A stretch of 64,000 bases of DNA, from NCBI GenBank assembly GCA_947650155.1, contig CANSUS010000002.1, forward strand, positions 1-64,000. The letters are read 5' to 3'. This stretch comes from an uncultured Lachnospiraceae bacterium. Its GTDB lineage: Bacteria; Bacillota; Clostridia; Lachnospirales; Lachnospiraceae. This document shows positions 1-7,775 of the stretch, in pieces. The position numbers and the translations under genes are program-made. The notes beneath the pieces are model-generated. The model was not told where the DNA came from. It worked only from the letters and a program-made list of their open reading frames with translations, and made no database searches. Each line of letters opens with the position of its first letter. Positions within the stretch are counted from its first letter, which is position 1.

Positions 1-57
1 TGGTAGAGCACTTGACTTTTAATCAAGTTGTCCGGGGTTCGAATCCCCGATGTCTCA
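1..57 (+). tRNA. tRNA-Lys (TTT anticodon), 5' end cut by window
   Basis: The anticodon stem CTTGA/TCAAG encloses the loop CTTTTAA, so the anticodon is TTT (Lys). The T arm CGGGG-TTCGAAT-CCCCG follows, and the 3' acceptor strand ATGTCTC with discriminator A ends at 57. CCA is not encoded. The first part of the acceptor stem and most of the D arm lie upstream of the window. Confidence 0.93.
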
Positions 58-68
58 GCAGAGAAAAA

Positions 69-110
69 CAGCGGAAACTTTTTAAATGGAAGGTTTTCGC
101 TGCTTTTTTT
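69..110 (+). terminator. Intrinsic terminator after tRNA-Lys
   Basis: A 10-bp stem, CAGCGGAAAC pairing with GTTTTCGCTG (one G-U pair), is followed by a run of seven T. It lies 12 nt after the tRNA end and probably ends the tRNA transcript. Confidence 0.85.
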
Positions 111-153
111 CCTCATTTCTTAAAAATCAGGGGATTTTCGAGGCGGATTCTGG

Positions 154-297
154 ATGTCAAGAGAAGAAGGAACGGTTGATATACCGATTCGGAGAAAACG
201 CTATGGAGAGATTGAGGAAGTGGTAGTACTTAGGGAAGGTGACAGTGAGTTTGACCGTCGCAGTAAAGAAATCGAGAGGGAACGTGACAGAATGTAA
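154..297 (+). CDS. Possible 47-aa small protein, charged
   Basis: An open frame from ATG 154 to TAA 295 encodes 47 residues rich in Arg and Glu (starts MSREEGTVDI, ends IERERDRM). There is no good ribosome site, only GAGGCGG about 8 nt upstream, and I do not recognise the product. It sits between the tRNA-Lys terminator and the MATE gene, so it may be a remnant of a longer gene or simply non-coding sequence. Confidence 0.2.
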   Translation: MSREEGTVDIPIRRKRYGEIEEVVVLREGDSEFDRRSKEIERERDRM

Positions 298-303
298 AAA
301 AAC

Positions 304-333
304 TTCCAAAATGTTTTTATTTTGTGCTAAAAT
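304..333 (+). promoter_or_regulatory. Weak promoter candidate for MATE gene
   Basis: TTCCAA and TAAAAT are separated by 18 bp, about 60 bp before the MATE start at 396. The -35 element matches poorly, so this is tentative. Confidence 0.3.
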
Positions 334-395
334 GTAAAAGTCACACTAATTGGTGTATCATTTGGAAATTCTTAGCAAAAGAAGGAATGGGAGAA

Positions 396-1763
396 ATGGA
401 ACAGGTACAAAAAGAAAACAAGATGGGTGTAATGCCTGAAAACAAACTTTTGATGACGATGTCGCTTCCGATGATGGCCTCTATGCTGGTACAGGCTCTT
501 TATAACATAGTGGACAGCGTTTTTGTGTCCCGTATCAATGAAAATGCACTGACAGCTGTGTCATTAGCCTTTCCTGTACAGAGCCTGATGATCGCGGTAT
601 CGGTAGGAACGGCAGTCGGCGTCAATGCGCTTCTCTCCAAAACGCTTGGAGAGAAGGAATATGAAAAGGCGCAGAAAGTAGCGGATAATGCAGTATTTCT
701 GGCGGCAGTATGCTATGTGCTGTTTGCTGTTATTGGTATTTTTGCAGTCAGGCCGTTTTATATCAGCCAGACAAAAGATACAGAGATCGTGGAATTTGGC
801 ATACAGTATCTGACGATTGTCTGTGTGGGCGGCATTGGCATCTTTACGCAGACCATGTTTGAGAGACTGCTGCAGTCCACAGGAAAGACTTTTTATACTA
901 TGATTACGCAGGGGACGGGTGCAGTAATCAATATTATTCTGGACCCGATTCTGATATTCGGCCTGGGACCTTTCCCGGAGATGAAAGTCGCAGGGGCGGC
1001 AGTGGCTACGATTATCGGTCAGATTGTGGCAGGGGTGATGGCAGTCTGCTTTAACAGAAAATATAACGAATATATAACGGTTCATGTAAAAGAGATACGT
1101 CCAAAAGCGTCTATTATCAAACAGATTTATGCAGTGGGCGCGCCCTCTATCGTAGTACAGGCTATCGGTTCTGTGATGACGTATGGGATGAATTTAATTT
1201 TGATTGCATTTACATCGACAGCCACGGCAGTATTCGGCGTATACTTTAAACTACAGAGTTTTGTCTTTATGCCGGTATTTGGCCTTAACAACGGTATGGT
1301 TCCAATTATTGCATATAATTATGGAGCAGGAAAAAAAGCAAGGGTAACCAAGGTCATAAAACTCAGTATTATGTATGCGGTCGGAATGATGGCAGTCGGA
1401 CTGCTTTTGATGCAGGTGATCCCAGAGCAGCTTCTTTTACTTTTTGATGCTTCGGAAACCATGATCGAGATTGGCGTTCCGGCGCTTCGGACGATCAGTT
1501 TAAGCTTTTTATTTGCAGGATTCTGTATCGTATGCGGGAGCGTTTTTCAGGCGCTTGGCAACGGGATGTACAGCATGATTGTGTCGGTTGCAAGACAGCT
1601 TGGCGTGCTCCTGCCGGTAGCTTATCTGCTGTCAAAGTTAGGAGAAGTTGGCTATGTATGGTGGGCATTCCCCATTGCAGAAATAGCTTCGCTTACCTTA
1701 TCGGCGGTTTTTCTGATCCGTATCTATAAGAAAGTAATAAAACACATTGGAAAGGAAAGGTAA
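396..1763 (+). CDS. MATE-family multidrug/Na+ antiporter
   Basis: A 455-residue polytopic membrane protein with about 12 hydrophobic helices and the usual MATE length. The N-terminal half carries the family pattern PMMASMLVQALYNIVDSVFV (around residues 23-42), and similar MATE signatures recur in the second half (for example GLNNGMVPIIAYNYGAG). The family exports cationic drugs or metabolites in exchange for Na+ or H+. The start at ATG 396 (MEQVQKENK) is preferred because AAGGA lies 9 nt upstream; in-frame starts at 324 and 387 have worse spacing. The gene is monocistronic between two tRNA genes, and its substrate cannot be read from sequence. Confidence 0.92.
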   Translation: MEQVQKENKMGVMPENKLLMTMSLPMMASMLVQALYNIVDSVFVSRINENALTAVSLAFPVQSLMIAVSVGTAVGVNALLSKTLGEKEYEKAQKVADNAVFLAAVCYVLFAVIGIFAVRPFYISQTKDTEIVEFGIQYLTIVCVGGIGIFTQTMFERLLQSTGKTFYTMITQGTGAVINIILDPILIFGLGPFPEMKVAGAAVATIIGQIVAGVMAVCFNRKYNEYITVHVKEIRPKASIIKQIYAVGAPSIVVQAIGSVMTYGMNLILIAFTSTATAVFGVYFKLQSFVFMPVFGLNNGMVPIIAYNYGAGKKARVTKVIKLSIMYAVGMMAVGLLLMQVIPEQLLLLFDASETMIEIGVPALRTISLSFLFAGFCIVCGSVFQALGNGMYSMIVSVARQLGVLLPVAYLLSKLGEVGYVWWAFPIAEIASLTLSAVFLIRIYKKVIKHIGKER

Positions 1764-1833
1764 TGCCTGCTTGACAGAAAAATGAATTTACGGTACAATA
1801 CTAAAGTTGCAGCGGTACTTATGGCTGCAATAA

Positions 1834-1914
1834 GCGGATGTGGCGGAATTGGCAGACGCGCTAGATTTAGGTTCTAGTGTCCACGACGTGCAGGTTCAAG
1901 TCCTGTCATCCGCA
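1834..1914 (+). tRNA. tRNA-Leu (TAG anticodon)
   Basis: The acceptor strands GCGGATG and CATCCGC pair, with discriminator A at 1914. The anticodon stem CTAGA/TCTAG encloses TTTAGGT, giving anticodon TAG. A long variable arm and the T arm GCAGG-TTCAAGT-CCTGT complete a class II tRNA. CCA is not encoded. Its 3' flank is unusual: part of the tRNA end is repeated directly and its T arm is repeated in inverted orientation (separate entry). Confidence 0.95.
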
Positions 1915-1993
1915 TGAATAAAGAAAACGTAGAACAGGACTTGAACCTGGTCAAGGCACTGTCATCCGCATGAATAGAGAAAACGTAGAACAG
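1891..1993. repeat. Duplicated and inverted tRNA-Leu 3' end
   Basis: A 35-bp segment beginning CTGTCATCCGCATGAATA (1903-1937) recurs at 1959-1993 with one mismatch (1921 against 1977). In addition the T-arm sequence CAGGTTCAAGTCCTGT (1891-1906) is present as a perfect inverted copy at 1934-1949. The second direct copy carries the tRNA 3' terminus without the rest of the gene. The arrangement resembles an integration scar or attachment-site duplication, but no integrase or foreign genes lie next to it. Confidence 0.8.
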
Positions 1994-2019
1994 AATTAGG
2001 AATGCACATAGAAATACAG

Positions 2020-2060
2020 GGATTTTGAGACATTCGGAAGTTTCAGAATCCTTATTTTTT
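2020..2060 (+). terminator. Intrinsic terminator downstream of tRNA-Leu
   Basis: The stem GGATTTTGAGAC / GTTTCAGAATCC (12 bp with two G-U pairs) has an 8-nt loop and is followed by TTATTTTTTCG. Confidence 0.8.
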
Positions 2061-2122
2061 CGTGTTTATCCGCAATACAGGCTGATATATATTTGATATA
2101 TTAATGTGACAGACAAAAAAAT

Positions 2123-2151
2123 ATTTCATATTGCGAATTTAGTGTTATAAT
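2123..2151 (+). promoter_or_regulatory. Promoter candidate for first lipoprotein
   Basis: A perfect TATAAT (2146-2151) lies 66 bp before the ATG at 2217. The -35 region at 17-bp spacing (ATTTCA) is weak. Confidence 0.4.
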
Positions 2152-2216
2152 AGACATAAGAATATCGACAGGAAATAAGCGGAAATAAATCAGTGAAAAC
2201 AGGGGATGGACAGAGG

Positions 2217-2870
2217 ATGAAAAGAAAAGTAGTATTATTACCTATGATTTTGGTCATGATGGCAATGATTGGCGGGTGCGGACAAAAGAAAGAAGATACG
2301 CAGGAAACCGTGCAGGAGAGTACTGCGCAGGCAGAGACAACAGGAGAATCATCGCCGGTGCAGAATGCGGGAGACGGGGCACCGGATCAGGCAGAAACGC
2401 CGGTAAGTGAACCGGCGGTGGAACCACAACCGGAACCTGTGCCGGAACCACAGTTATCGGGCAGGGTGGTAATAGACATACCGGAGGGATTTTATGAATA
2501 TTTAAGCCCGTCAGGTATTTATGTAACAAAAAAATATCCGGAAGACGGTTCTAATATTTATATTGTTACGGCGCCATTATACGGGACGCTGCCGGAACAG
2601 AACGAATATACCAGAAAAGTAAATGAAAACCTTTCCACGCAGGTGGGAGAAGTGGTATCCGTTACGATGGAAGAATATGAGAAAACAACGGTTTCCGGTT
2701 TTGACGCAGTCAAGGTAGTATACAGTTACAGCTATGATGACTTAAAGTTTAAACGTACAGAATATATGGTCAATACGAATATAACGACTACGATTGCCTA
2801 TACAATTGTAAACAACGCTGAGTGGGGAGACGCATTTGAAGAGAGTGAACTGTCCATGCATGTGGAATAA
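2217..2870 (+). CDS. Lipoprotein with acidic/Pro linker, paralogue of the next gene
   Basis: A predicted 217-residue lipoprotein. It has a Lys/Arg n-region and hydrophobic core (residues 1-19), then the lipobox IGGC with the lipidated Cys near residue 20. A low-complexity linker rich in Glu, Pro and Gln runs to about residue 85. The globular C-terminal part begins VVIDIPEGF and shares a block pattern with the next gene (IPEGF, DG-NI, EEYE, a DA-K/R pair, a DL motif near the end), so the two are paralogues. I do not recognise a named family. The ATG at 2217 follows AGGGGATGG; an in-frame GTG at 2193 would only add residues before the signal peptide. Confidence 0.82.
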   Translation: MKRKVVLLPMILVMMAMIGGCGQKKEDTQETVQESTAQAETTGESSPVQNAGDGAPDQAETPVSEPAVEPQPEPVPEPQLSGRVVIDIPEGFYEYLSPSGIYVTKKYPEDGSNIYIVTAPLYGTLPEQNEYTRKVNENLSTQVGEVVSVTMEEYEKTTVSGFDAVKVVYSYSYDDLKFKRTEYMVNTNITTTIAYTIVNNAEWGDAFEESELSMHVE

Positions 2871-2899
2871 ATTGGCCGAAAAAATTTTTAAAAAAATGA

Positions 2900-2928
2900 T
2901 TGACAAATCCTTCGGCTTATGACACAAT
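2900..2928 (+). promoter_or_regulatory. Promoter for second lipoprotein
   Basis: A perfect TTGACA (2900-2905), 17-bp spacer and CACAAT (2923-2928). The -10 hexamer forms the left end of a 17-bp inverted repeat, so a regulator bound there would block initiation. Confidence 0.6.
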
Positions 2929-2965
2929 ACAACTCGTGCATATTATCCGCACGGGTTGTATTGTG
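2923..2965. promoter_or_regulatory. 17-bp inverted repeat overlapping the -10 box (operator or leader hairpin)
   Basis: CACAATACAACTCGTGC (2923-2939) pairs with GCACGGGTTGTATTGTG (2949-2965), with a single G-U pair and a 9-nt loop. There is no T run after it, so it is not a terminator. It lies across the -10 element and the expected transcription start, 25 bp before the ATG. Confidence 0.65.
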
Positions 2966-2989
2966 AATAAGAGGAAAAGAGGAGTAAAT

Positions 2990-3628
2990 ATGAAAAAGAA
3001 AGTTTTAGCATTAGTTTTATCAGTAGTTATGTGTTTTGCGGTTACAGCATGCGGGGATAAGGAAACCAGCGCGTCAAACGAGCCGAAGAGCGAAGCGGCA
3101 AGCGAAGAAGTTTCCAGCGAGGCGCCGGAGTCTGTACCGGAAGTTTCCAGCGAAGCAGCGGAGTCTGAGGAAGAGCCTTCCAGTGAAGAAGCGGTTTCTA
3201 CAGAGGAAGCAAATACGGAAGAAGCAGCAGGAAATGCTGACTTAGAGATAAAAGTAGAGATTCCGGAAGGATTTACTGAAGTTTCAAACGGAATGTACAT
3301 GGCAGAAGACGGTGCAAACATTATTGTGATGACAACTCCTGCTGCAGGGGCAGAGATTCCGTCAGAGGATGCGATTGCAGAACAGCTTAAAGTAACGCTT
3401 GGCGAAGATACCAATATTACAATTGAGGAATATGAGGTATACAAAGTAGGCGATTACGATGCGCTTCGTTTTACAGCAAGCTATATGATGGAAGATCTGG
3501 AGTACACGCAGACACAGTGTATGGTATTAGCAGACGGAAAACTCGGACTTGCAGCTTTTACACAGGAAAAGGGCGGCGCATGGACAGATACTTTTAATGC
3601 ATGCATTGAAAGTATTACAATGGAATAA
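2990..3628 (+). CDS. Ser/Glu-linker lipoprotein, paralogue of the preceding gene
   Basis: A predicted 212-residue lipoprotein starting MKKKVLALVLSVVM with lipobox VTAC (Cys near residue 21). A Ser/Glu-rich linker with repeated SSEA and EEA motifs (about residues 25-80) ties the membrane anchor to a C-terminal domain beginning KVEIPEGF. That domain follows the preceding lipoprotein block by block, so the pair arose by duplication. The start at 2990 follows GAGGAG at good spacing; the frame is open back to 2900 but that stretch holds the promoter and operator. Its ligand is unknown. It is followed by a strong terminator and so forms a single-gene unit. Confidence 0.85.
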   Translation: MKKKVLALVLSVVMCFAVTACGDKETSASNEPKSEAASEEVSSEAPESVPEVSSEAAESEEEPSSEEAVSTEEANTEEAAGNADLEIKVEIPEGFTEVSNGMYMAEDGANIIVMTTPAAGAEIPSEDAIAEQLKVTLGEDTNITIEEYEVYKVGDYDALRFTASYMMEDLEYTQTQCMVLADGKLGLAAFTQEKGGAWTDTFNACIESITME

Positions 3629-3648
3629 AAAGTCAGATAAAATGATAA

Positions 3649-3687
3649 AAGAACTGTATGTCTTAAAAAAGACTGCAGTTCTTTTTT
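3649..3687 (+). terminator. Intrinsic terminator after lipoprotein pair
   Basis: The stem AAGAACTG...GTCTT / AAGAC...CAGTTCTT is followed by T6. The rest of the ~350-bp gap to 3981 holds the V-ATPase promoter and nothing else I can identify. Confidence 0.85.
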
Positions 3688-3834
3688 CGATTTTTATCCG
3701 ATAGTCCGTATTGGGGGAATGGGGGAACGCTGCCTGAGAAATACTAAGATTTGAAAAGAAGAAATGGTTTTCAAAAAGATGAAAAATTTGATAAATTTGT
3801 AGAAAAAAATGTCAATTTATCGTCTAAATGACTA

Positions 3835-3863
3835 TTGAAAGATGGATACAAAACTCCTATTAT
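3835..3863 (+). promoter_or_regulatory. Promoter of the V-ATPase operon
   Basis: TTGAAA (3835-3840), 17-bp spacer, TATTAT (3858-3863). It lies about 120 bp before the first operon gene and leaves a roughly 110-nt AT-rich leader. Confidence 0.6.
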
Positions 3864-3980
3864 ATAAAAGTGGAAGATTATTAAAATCCTGTTAATTTTA
3901 TAAAAATAGTTTAAAATCATATTATGATTTCATAACACGTACTAACAGCTAAAGATAGAAAAAGAAAGGCAGGGATTTGG

Positions 3981-4304
3981 ATGGAACATTCGGTGGAAGA
4001 TGTGATCGGTCAGTTATCCGAGATAGAAGCTGCTGCGGTGCGGATCATGAACGCTGCGGATACGAAAAAGAAACAGCTTTCTGATGAAAATGACCTGAGG
4101 ATGAAGCAGTTTGACGAGGAAATGATAAAAAAGACAGGCGCATCCGTAGAGCAGCTGAAGGAAAAGCTGAATGGGGAAAAAGAAAGTGAATTAAGGCGTT
4201 TAAAAGAAGAAACGGATGCGACACTTAAGAACATGCAGAGCAGATACGAAAATGAACATGGAGTATGGTCGGATGAGATCGTACAGTCTATAGTAAGGAT
4301 GTGA
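3981..4304 (+). CDS. V-type ATPase peripheral-stalk subunit (G/H-like)
   Basis: A 107-residue, almost wholly helical, highly charged protein (heptad-like Lys/Glu pattern, residues 15-95) at the head of a V-ATPase operon. This matches the small peripheral-stalk partner of subunit E, called H or G in archaeal and bacterial V/A-ATPases. Sequence identity in this subunit is always low, so position and coiled-coil character carry the assignment. The gene ends 4 bp before the next start, indicating translational coupling. Confidence 0.75.
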   Translation: MEHSVEDVIGQLSEIEAAAVRIMNAADTKKKQLSDENDLRMKQFDEEMIKKTGASVEQLKEKLNGEKESELRRLKEETDATLKNMQSRYENEHGVWSDEIVQSIVRM

Positions 4305-4308
4305 TTTA

Positions 4309-5340
4309 GTGCAGGGACTGTTTTCATATAGCGCGGTTACAACGAAGATGCGGGCAATGGAAGGAAAACTGTTAAAACCGTATGAATTTGATGAGATGGC
4401 GGCGCTTGGAAGTGTGACAGAGGTGGTGGAATATCTGAAAAGATATCCCTCTTATCAGAAGCTGCTTTCGCGGGAAAATTTTGATATTCACAGGGGAAAG
4501 GTGGAGGCTTTGTTTCAGAGGGCAATCTATGCGGATTTTACAAAAATTTATGCATTTTCCGGTCTGGAACAAAGAAGTTTTTTGGACATCTATTACATCC
4601 GCTATGAGATTGCCGTATTGAAAAACTGTCTGCGCATGCTTTTTAATCAGTATGAAGCGGCATTTGATCTGGCGGAATTTCAGGCTTTTTTTGAAAAGCG
4701 TTCCGAACTTGACGTGTCAAAACTTGGAGATTCCAAATCCATACCGGAGTTTATTGAGAATCTTCAGGGTTCCATTTTTTACCCGGTATTAAAAAGACTG
4801 GAGAATGCGCCGGATGCAACGCTTTTTGATTATGAAAATGCACTGAATCTTTTCTATATGAAAAGAATGTGGAAAGCCTACGAAAAGGTAATGAAGAAGC
4901 GGGACTGGCAGATTATAAGTGAAGTGTACGGAAGTGAAATTGAACTTTTAAATTTACAGTGGATTTACCGTGCCAAAAAGTATTATCATATGACTCCGGC
5001 GGATATTTATGCTTTTATTGTGCCGATTCATTATAAGATTCATAAAGAACTGTTCAAGAAGATTGTGGAGGCGGAAACGACAGAAGAGATGGAAGAGCTT
5101 GTAAGAAGCAGTTATTATGCAAGATTTCGGGAGGAAATAGATACGTCTTCCATAGAGATCATGTACAAGGAACTGGTAGACAAGATACACAATACAAGCG
5201 GCAGGAAATACCCATATTCTATTATATCCATCGAAAATTATCTGTATAAAAAGACGAAAGAGGTGGACAGGCTGACCACTCTGATTGAATGTGTACGATA
5301 TGGACTCAGTATAGAAGAAACAAAAAAATATATTGCATAG
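4309..5340 (+). CDS. ntpC: V-type ATPase subunit C (V0 d/AC39-like)
   Basis: A 343-residue soluble helical protein with the typical start FSYSAVTTKMRAMEGKLL and an LL--Y-DIYYIRYEIAVLKNCLR region of the vATP-synt_AC39 family. The subunit sits as a socket between the c-ring and the central rotor stalk. Length matches the family (about 330-345). It starts at GTG 4309, 4 bp after the preceding stop. The next gene follows after a 13-bp gap with its own GAGGTGA ribosome site. Confidence 0.9.
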   Translation: MQGLFSYSAVTTKMRAMEGKLLKPYEFDEMAALGSVTEVVEYLKRYPSYQKLLSRENFDIHRGKVEALFQRAIYADFTKIYAFSGLEQRSFLDIYYIRYEIAVLKNCLRMLFNQYEAAFDLAEFQAFFEKRSELDVSKLGDSKSIPEFIENLQGSIFYPVLKRLENAPDATLFDYENALNLFYMKRMWKAYEKVMKKRDWQIISEVYGSEIELLNLQWIYRAKKYYHMTPADIYAFIVPIHYKIHKELFKKIVEAETTEEMEELVRSSYYARFREEIDTSSIEIMYKELVDKIHNTSGRKYPYSIISIENYLYKKTKEVDRLTTLIECVRYGLSIEETKKYIA

Positions 5341-5353
5341 GAGGTGAGCGGGT

Positions 5354-7294
5354 GTGATAGCGAAGATGAAGTTCATAAACATGGTTGGTCTCAAAGAGGA
5401 TCTGGACATGGTTATAGAGAAATATCTTGGAAAATATGAGATTCAGCTTGAAAATACAATGGTGGCGTTAAAGGAACTTACAAATGTTACGCCCTGCGTG
5501 GAGAGCAATCCCTATAAAGATACACTTGCAAAGGCAGAAGAACTGGCCGCTATGACAAAAAAAGAAGATCCGCTTAAGAAAACAGTAGATGCAAAGCAGG
5601 CTGTTTTGATTGTGGAGGGTCTGGAGGAAAAGCGGGAGGCCTACAGAAAAGAAAAAGAAGAACTGGAGGCAGAAAAGCAAAAGATTGAGCAGGCGCTTCA
5701 GGATGTGGTGCCTTACCGGAATATCAACCATGATATCCGGGAGATTCTGGACTTTCATTACGTAAAATTCCGGTTTGGAAAGATTCCGGTGGAATTTTAT
5801 GAGAAACTGGAAAAATATGTTTATGAAGACTTGTCCACGATCTTTTATAAATGCCAGAGTGATAAAGAATATATCTGGGGCGTTTATTTTGTACCTGTTT
5901 CAGAGGCGGAAAAAGTGGATGCAGTTTATGCTTCCCTGCATTTTGAAAGATTCCGTATGCCAAAAGAATATGAGGGAACTTTGGAAGAAGCCTATGGAAC
6001 GCTGATTCAAAGACTGAAAAAGACGGAAGAGGCATTACAGGCTCTGGAAGTAAAGATGGGAGAAGATCTGGCGAAGAGCGTGGAGGACATTTATGCGGCA
6101 AAGGATGAATTGGAAGTGCTTTGCGAAAGCTTTGAGGTGCATAAGCTGGCGGCATACACCCATACGAATGACAAGACATTTTTCATTTTATGCGGCTGGA
6201 TGACCGAGGAAGATGCGGAAAAATTTGAAAAAGAAGTCAATGATGATCCGTATGTATACTGCACTATAGAAGAAGGGCATGAGAGCAAGATTGCGAAACC
6301 GCCTACAAAACTGAAAAATCCGAAGCTGTTTAAGCCCTTTGAAATGTTTATCAGAATGTACGGACTGCCCGATTATAATGAATTTGATCCCACCATTTTT
6401 GTGGCGATCACCTACTCTGTGATTTTTGGCGCTATGTTTGGTGATGTGGGACAGGGGGCATTACTGTTTATCGGCGGTCTGCTGCTCTATAAATTCAAGA
6501 AGATGGATCTGGCGGCAATTGTATCAAGATGCGGTATTTTTTCCGTATTCTTTGGGTTTATGTTTGGAAGTGTATTTGGATTTGAAGATGTGATTGATGC
6601 AGTTTGGCTGCGGCCTGTCACAGCGATGTCCACACTGCCTTTTGTAGGAAAACTGAATACGGTATTTGTCGTTGCCATTGCCCTTGGCATGGGATTAGTG
6701 CTTCTGACGATGGTGTTTCATATTATTAACGGCTTTAAGGCAAAAGATATGGAGGCAGCGCTTTTTGACACAAACGGTATTGCCGGATTTGTATTTTACG
6801 CGGCTGTGGTAACAGTAATCCTGCTGTTTATGACAGGGCATAAACTTCCGGCGGGCATCGTTCTGGTTGTAATGTTTATAATACCGCTTCTGATTATGGC
6901 ATTAAAAGAACCTTTGACAGCGCTCATTACAAAAGAAGGCGAGGTTATGCCGCAGAGTAAAGTCATGTTTTTTGTGCAGGCGTTTTTTGAATTGTTTGAA
7001 GTACTTTTAAGTTATTTTTCCAATACCCTTTCCTTTGTCCGTATTGGTGCGTTTGCAGTCAGTCATGCGGCGATGATGGAAGTGGTATTAATGCTTGCGG
7101 GCGCGGAAAACGGCGCTTCCCCAAACTGGGTGGTGATTGTGCTCGGAAACCTGTTTGTATGCGGTATGGAAGGACTTATCGTGGGAATTCAGGTTTTGCG
7201 TTTACAATATTATGAATTTTTCAGCCGGTTCTATAAAGGCGGCGGAAGAGAATTTAAACCTTATCGTAGCGTTAAGGCGGCAAAAAACAATTAA
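5354..7294 (+). CDS. ntpI: V-type ATPase subunit I (a subunit, ion half-channels)
   Basis: A 646-residue protein with a soluble coiled-coil N-terminal half (to about residue 340) and seven to eight membrane helices after it. This is the V_ATPase_I architecture: the N-part anchors the peripheral stalks and the C-part forms the two ion half-channels against the c-ring. The motif SFVRIGAFAVSHA holds the essential Arg (residue 563 by codon count) that faces the c-ring Glu. Start GTG 5354 has GAGGTGA 7 nt upstream; an ATG at 5366 is possible. A 29-bp gap with GGAGG leads to ntpK. Confidence 0.93.
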   Translation: MIAKMKFINMVGLKEDLDMVIEKYLGKYEIQLENTMVALKELTNVTPCVESNPYKDTLAKAEELAAMTKKEDPLKKTVDAKQAVLIVEGLEEKREAYRKEKEELEAEKQKIEQALQDVVPYRNINHDIREILDFHYVKFRFGKIPVEFYEKLEKYVYEDLSTIFYKCQSDKEYIWGVYFVPVSEAEKVDAVYASLHFERFRMPKEYEGTLEEAYGTLIQRLKKTEEALQALEVKMGEDLAKSVEDIYAAKDELEVLCESFEVHKLAAYTHTNDKTFFILCGWMTEEDAEKFEKEVNDDPYVYCTIEEGHESKIAKPPTKLKNPKLFKPFEMFIRMYGLPDYNEFDPTIFVAITYSVIFGAMFGDVGQGALLFIGGLLLYKFKKMDLAAIVSRCGIFSVFFGFMFGSVFGFEDVIDAVWLRPVTAMSTLPFVGKLNTVFVVAIALGMGLVLLTMVFHIINGFKAKDMEAALFDTNGIAGFVFYAAVVTVILLFMTGHKLPAGIVLVVMFIIPLLIMALKEPLTALITKEGEVMPQSKVMFFVQAFFELFEVLLSYFSNTLSFVRIGAFAVSHAAMMEVVLMLAGAENGASPNWVVIVLGNLFVCGMEGLIVGIQVLRLQYYEFFSRFYKGGGREFKPYRSVKAAKNN

Positions 7295-7323
7295 TATTAA
7301 AATATTTATAGGAGGTCCTTATC

Positions 7324-7758
7324 ATGACAGTAGGGAAAATTATAGTATTCAGTTTATTAGTATTAAGCATTTTAGTTCCGTTTCGGATGTATTTTAAAGG
7401 TGAACGTACCAAATCCAGATATAAAGTATCTCTGGCATTTAATACGGTTGCTTTCTTTGGAATTCTTTTAACGGCAAGTCTGTTTTTATTTGGGACAAGC
7501 GTAAATGCGGAAACGGAAGCAGCGGCGGCAGCGGCAGTTTCTTCGGCAACAGGCATGGGTTATCTGGCGGCAGCTTTAGTTACGGGGCTTTCCTGTATCG
7601 GCGGCGGTATCGCCGTGGCAAGCGCAGCAAGTGCGGCTCTCGGCGCAATCAGCGAAGACTCATCCATTCTTGGTAAATCTCTTATTTTCGTAGGTCTGGC
7701 AGAAGGTGTCTGCCTTTACGGATTGATTATTTCTTTCATGATTTTAGGACAATTGTAA
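7324..7758 (+). CDS. ntpK: V-type ATPase subunit K (c-ring proteolipid)
   Basis: A 144-residue membrane protein. Residues 1-58 hold two hydrophobic segments without c-subunit signatures. An Ala/Glu linker (61-75) leads to a single glycine-rich c-type hairpin (77-144). The ion-binding carboxylate is Glu127 in VGLAEGVCLYGL. The family in Enterococcus has two c-type hairpins; here only the second is recognisable. The residue after Glu127 is Gly, and no Gln is seen at the helix-3 position used for Na+ binding in the E. hirae protein, so ion choice cannot be assumed to be Na+. Clear AGGAGG site upstream. Confidence 0.9.
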   Translation: MTVGKIIVFSLLVLSILVPFRMYFKGERTKSRYKVSLAFNTVAFFGILLTASLFLFGTSVNAETEAAAAAAVSSATGMGYLAAALVTGLSCIGGGIAVASAASAALGAISEDSSILGKSLIFVGLAEGVCLYGLIISFMILGQL

Positions 7759-7775
7759 AAGAAAGGCACGTAAAT

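Noticed and set aside
564..1085. 173-codon minus-strand frame inside the MATE gene
   Set aside because: It is the antisense of a well-supported membrane protein gene, has no ribosome site and an implausible composition (Cys/His/Arg rich). The same reasoning applies to other long antisense frames, such as those within addB, addA, malQ and the FAD gene.
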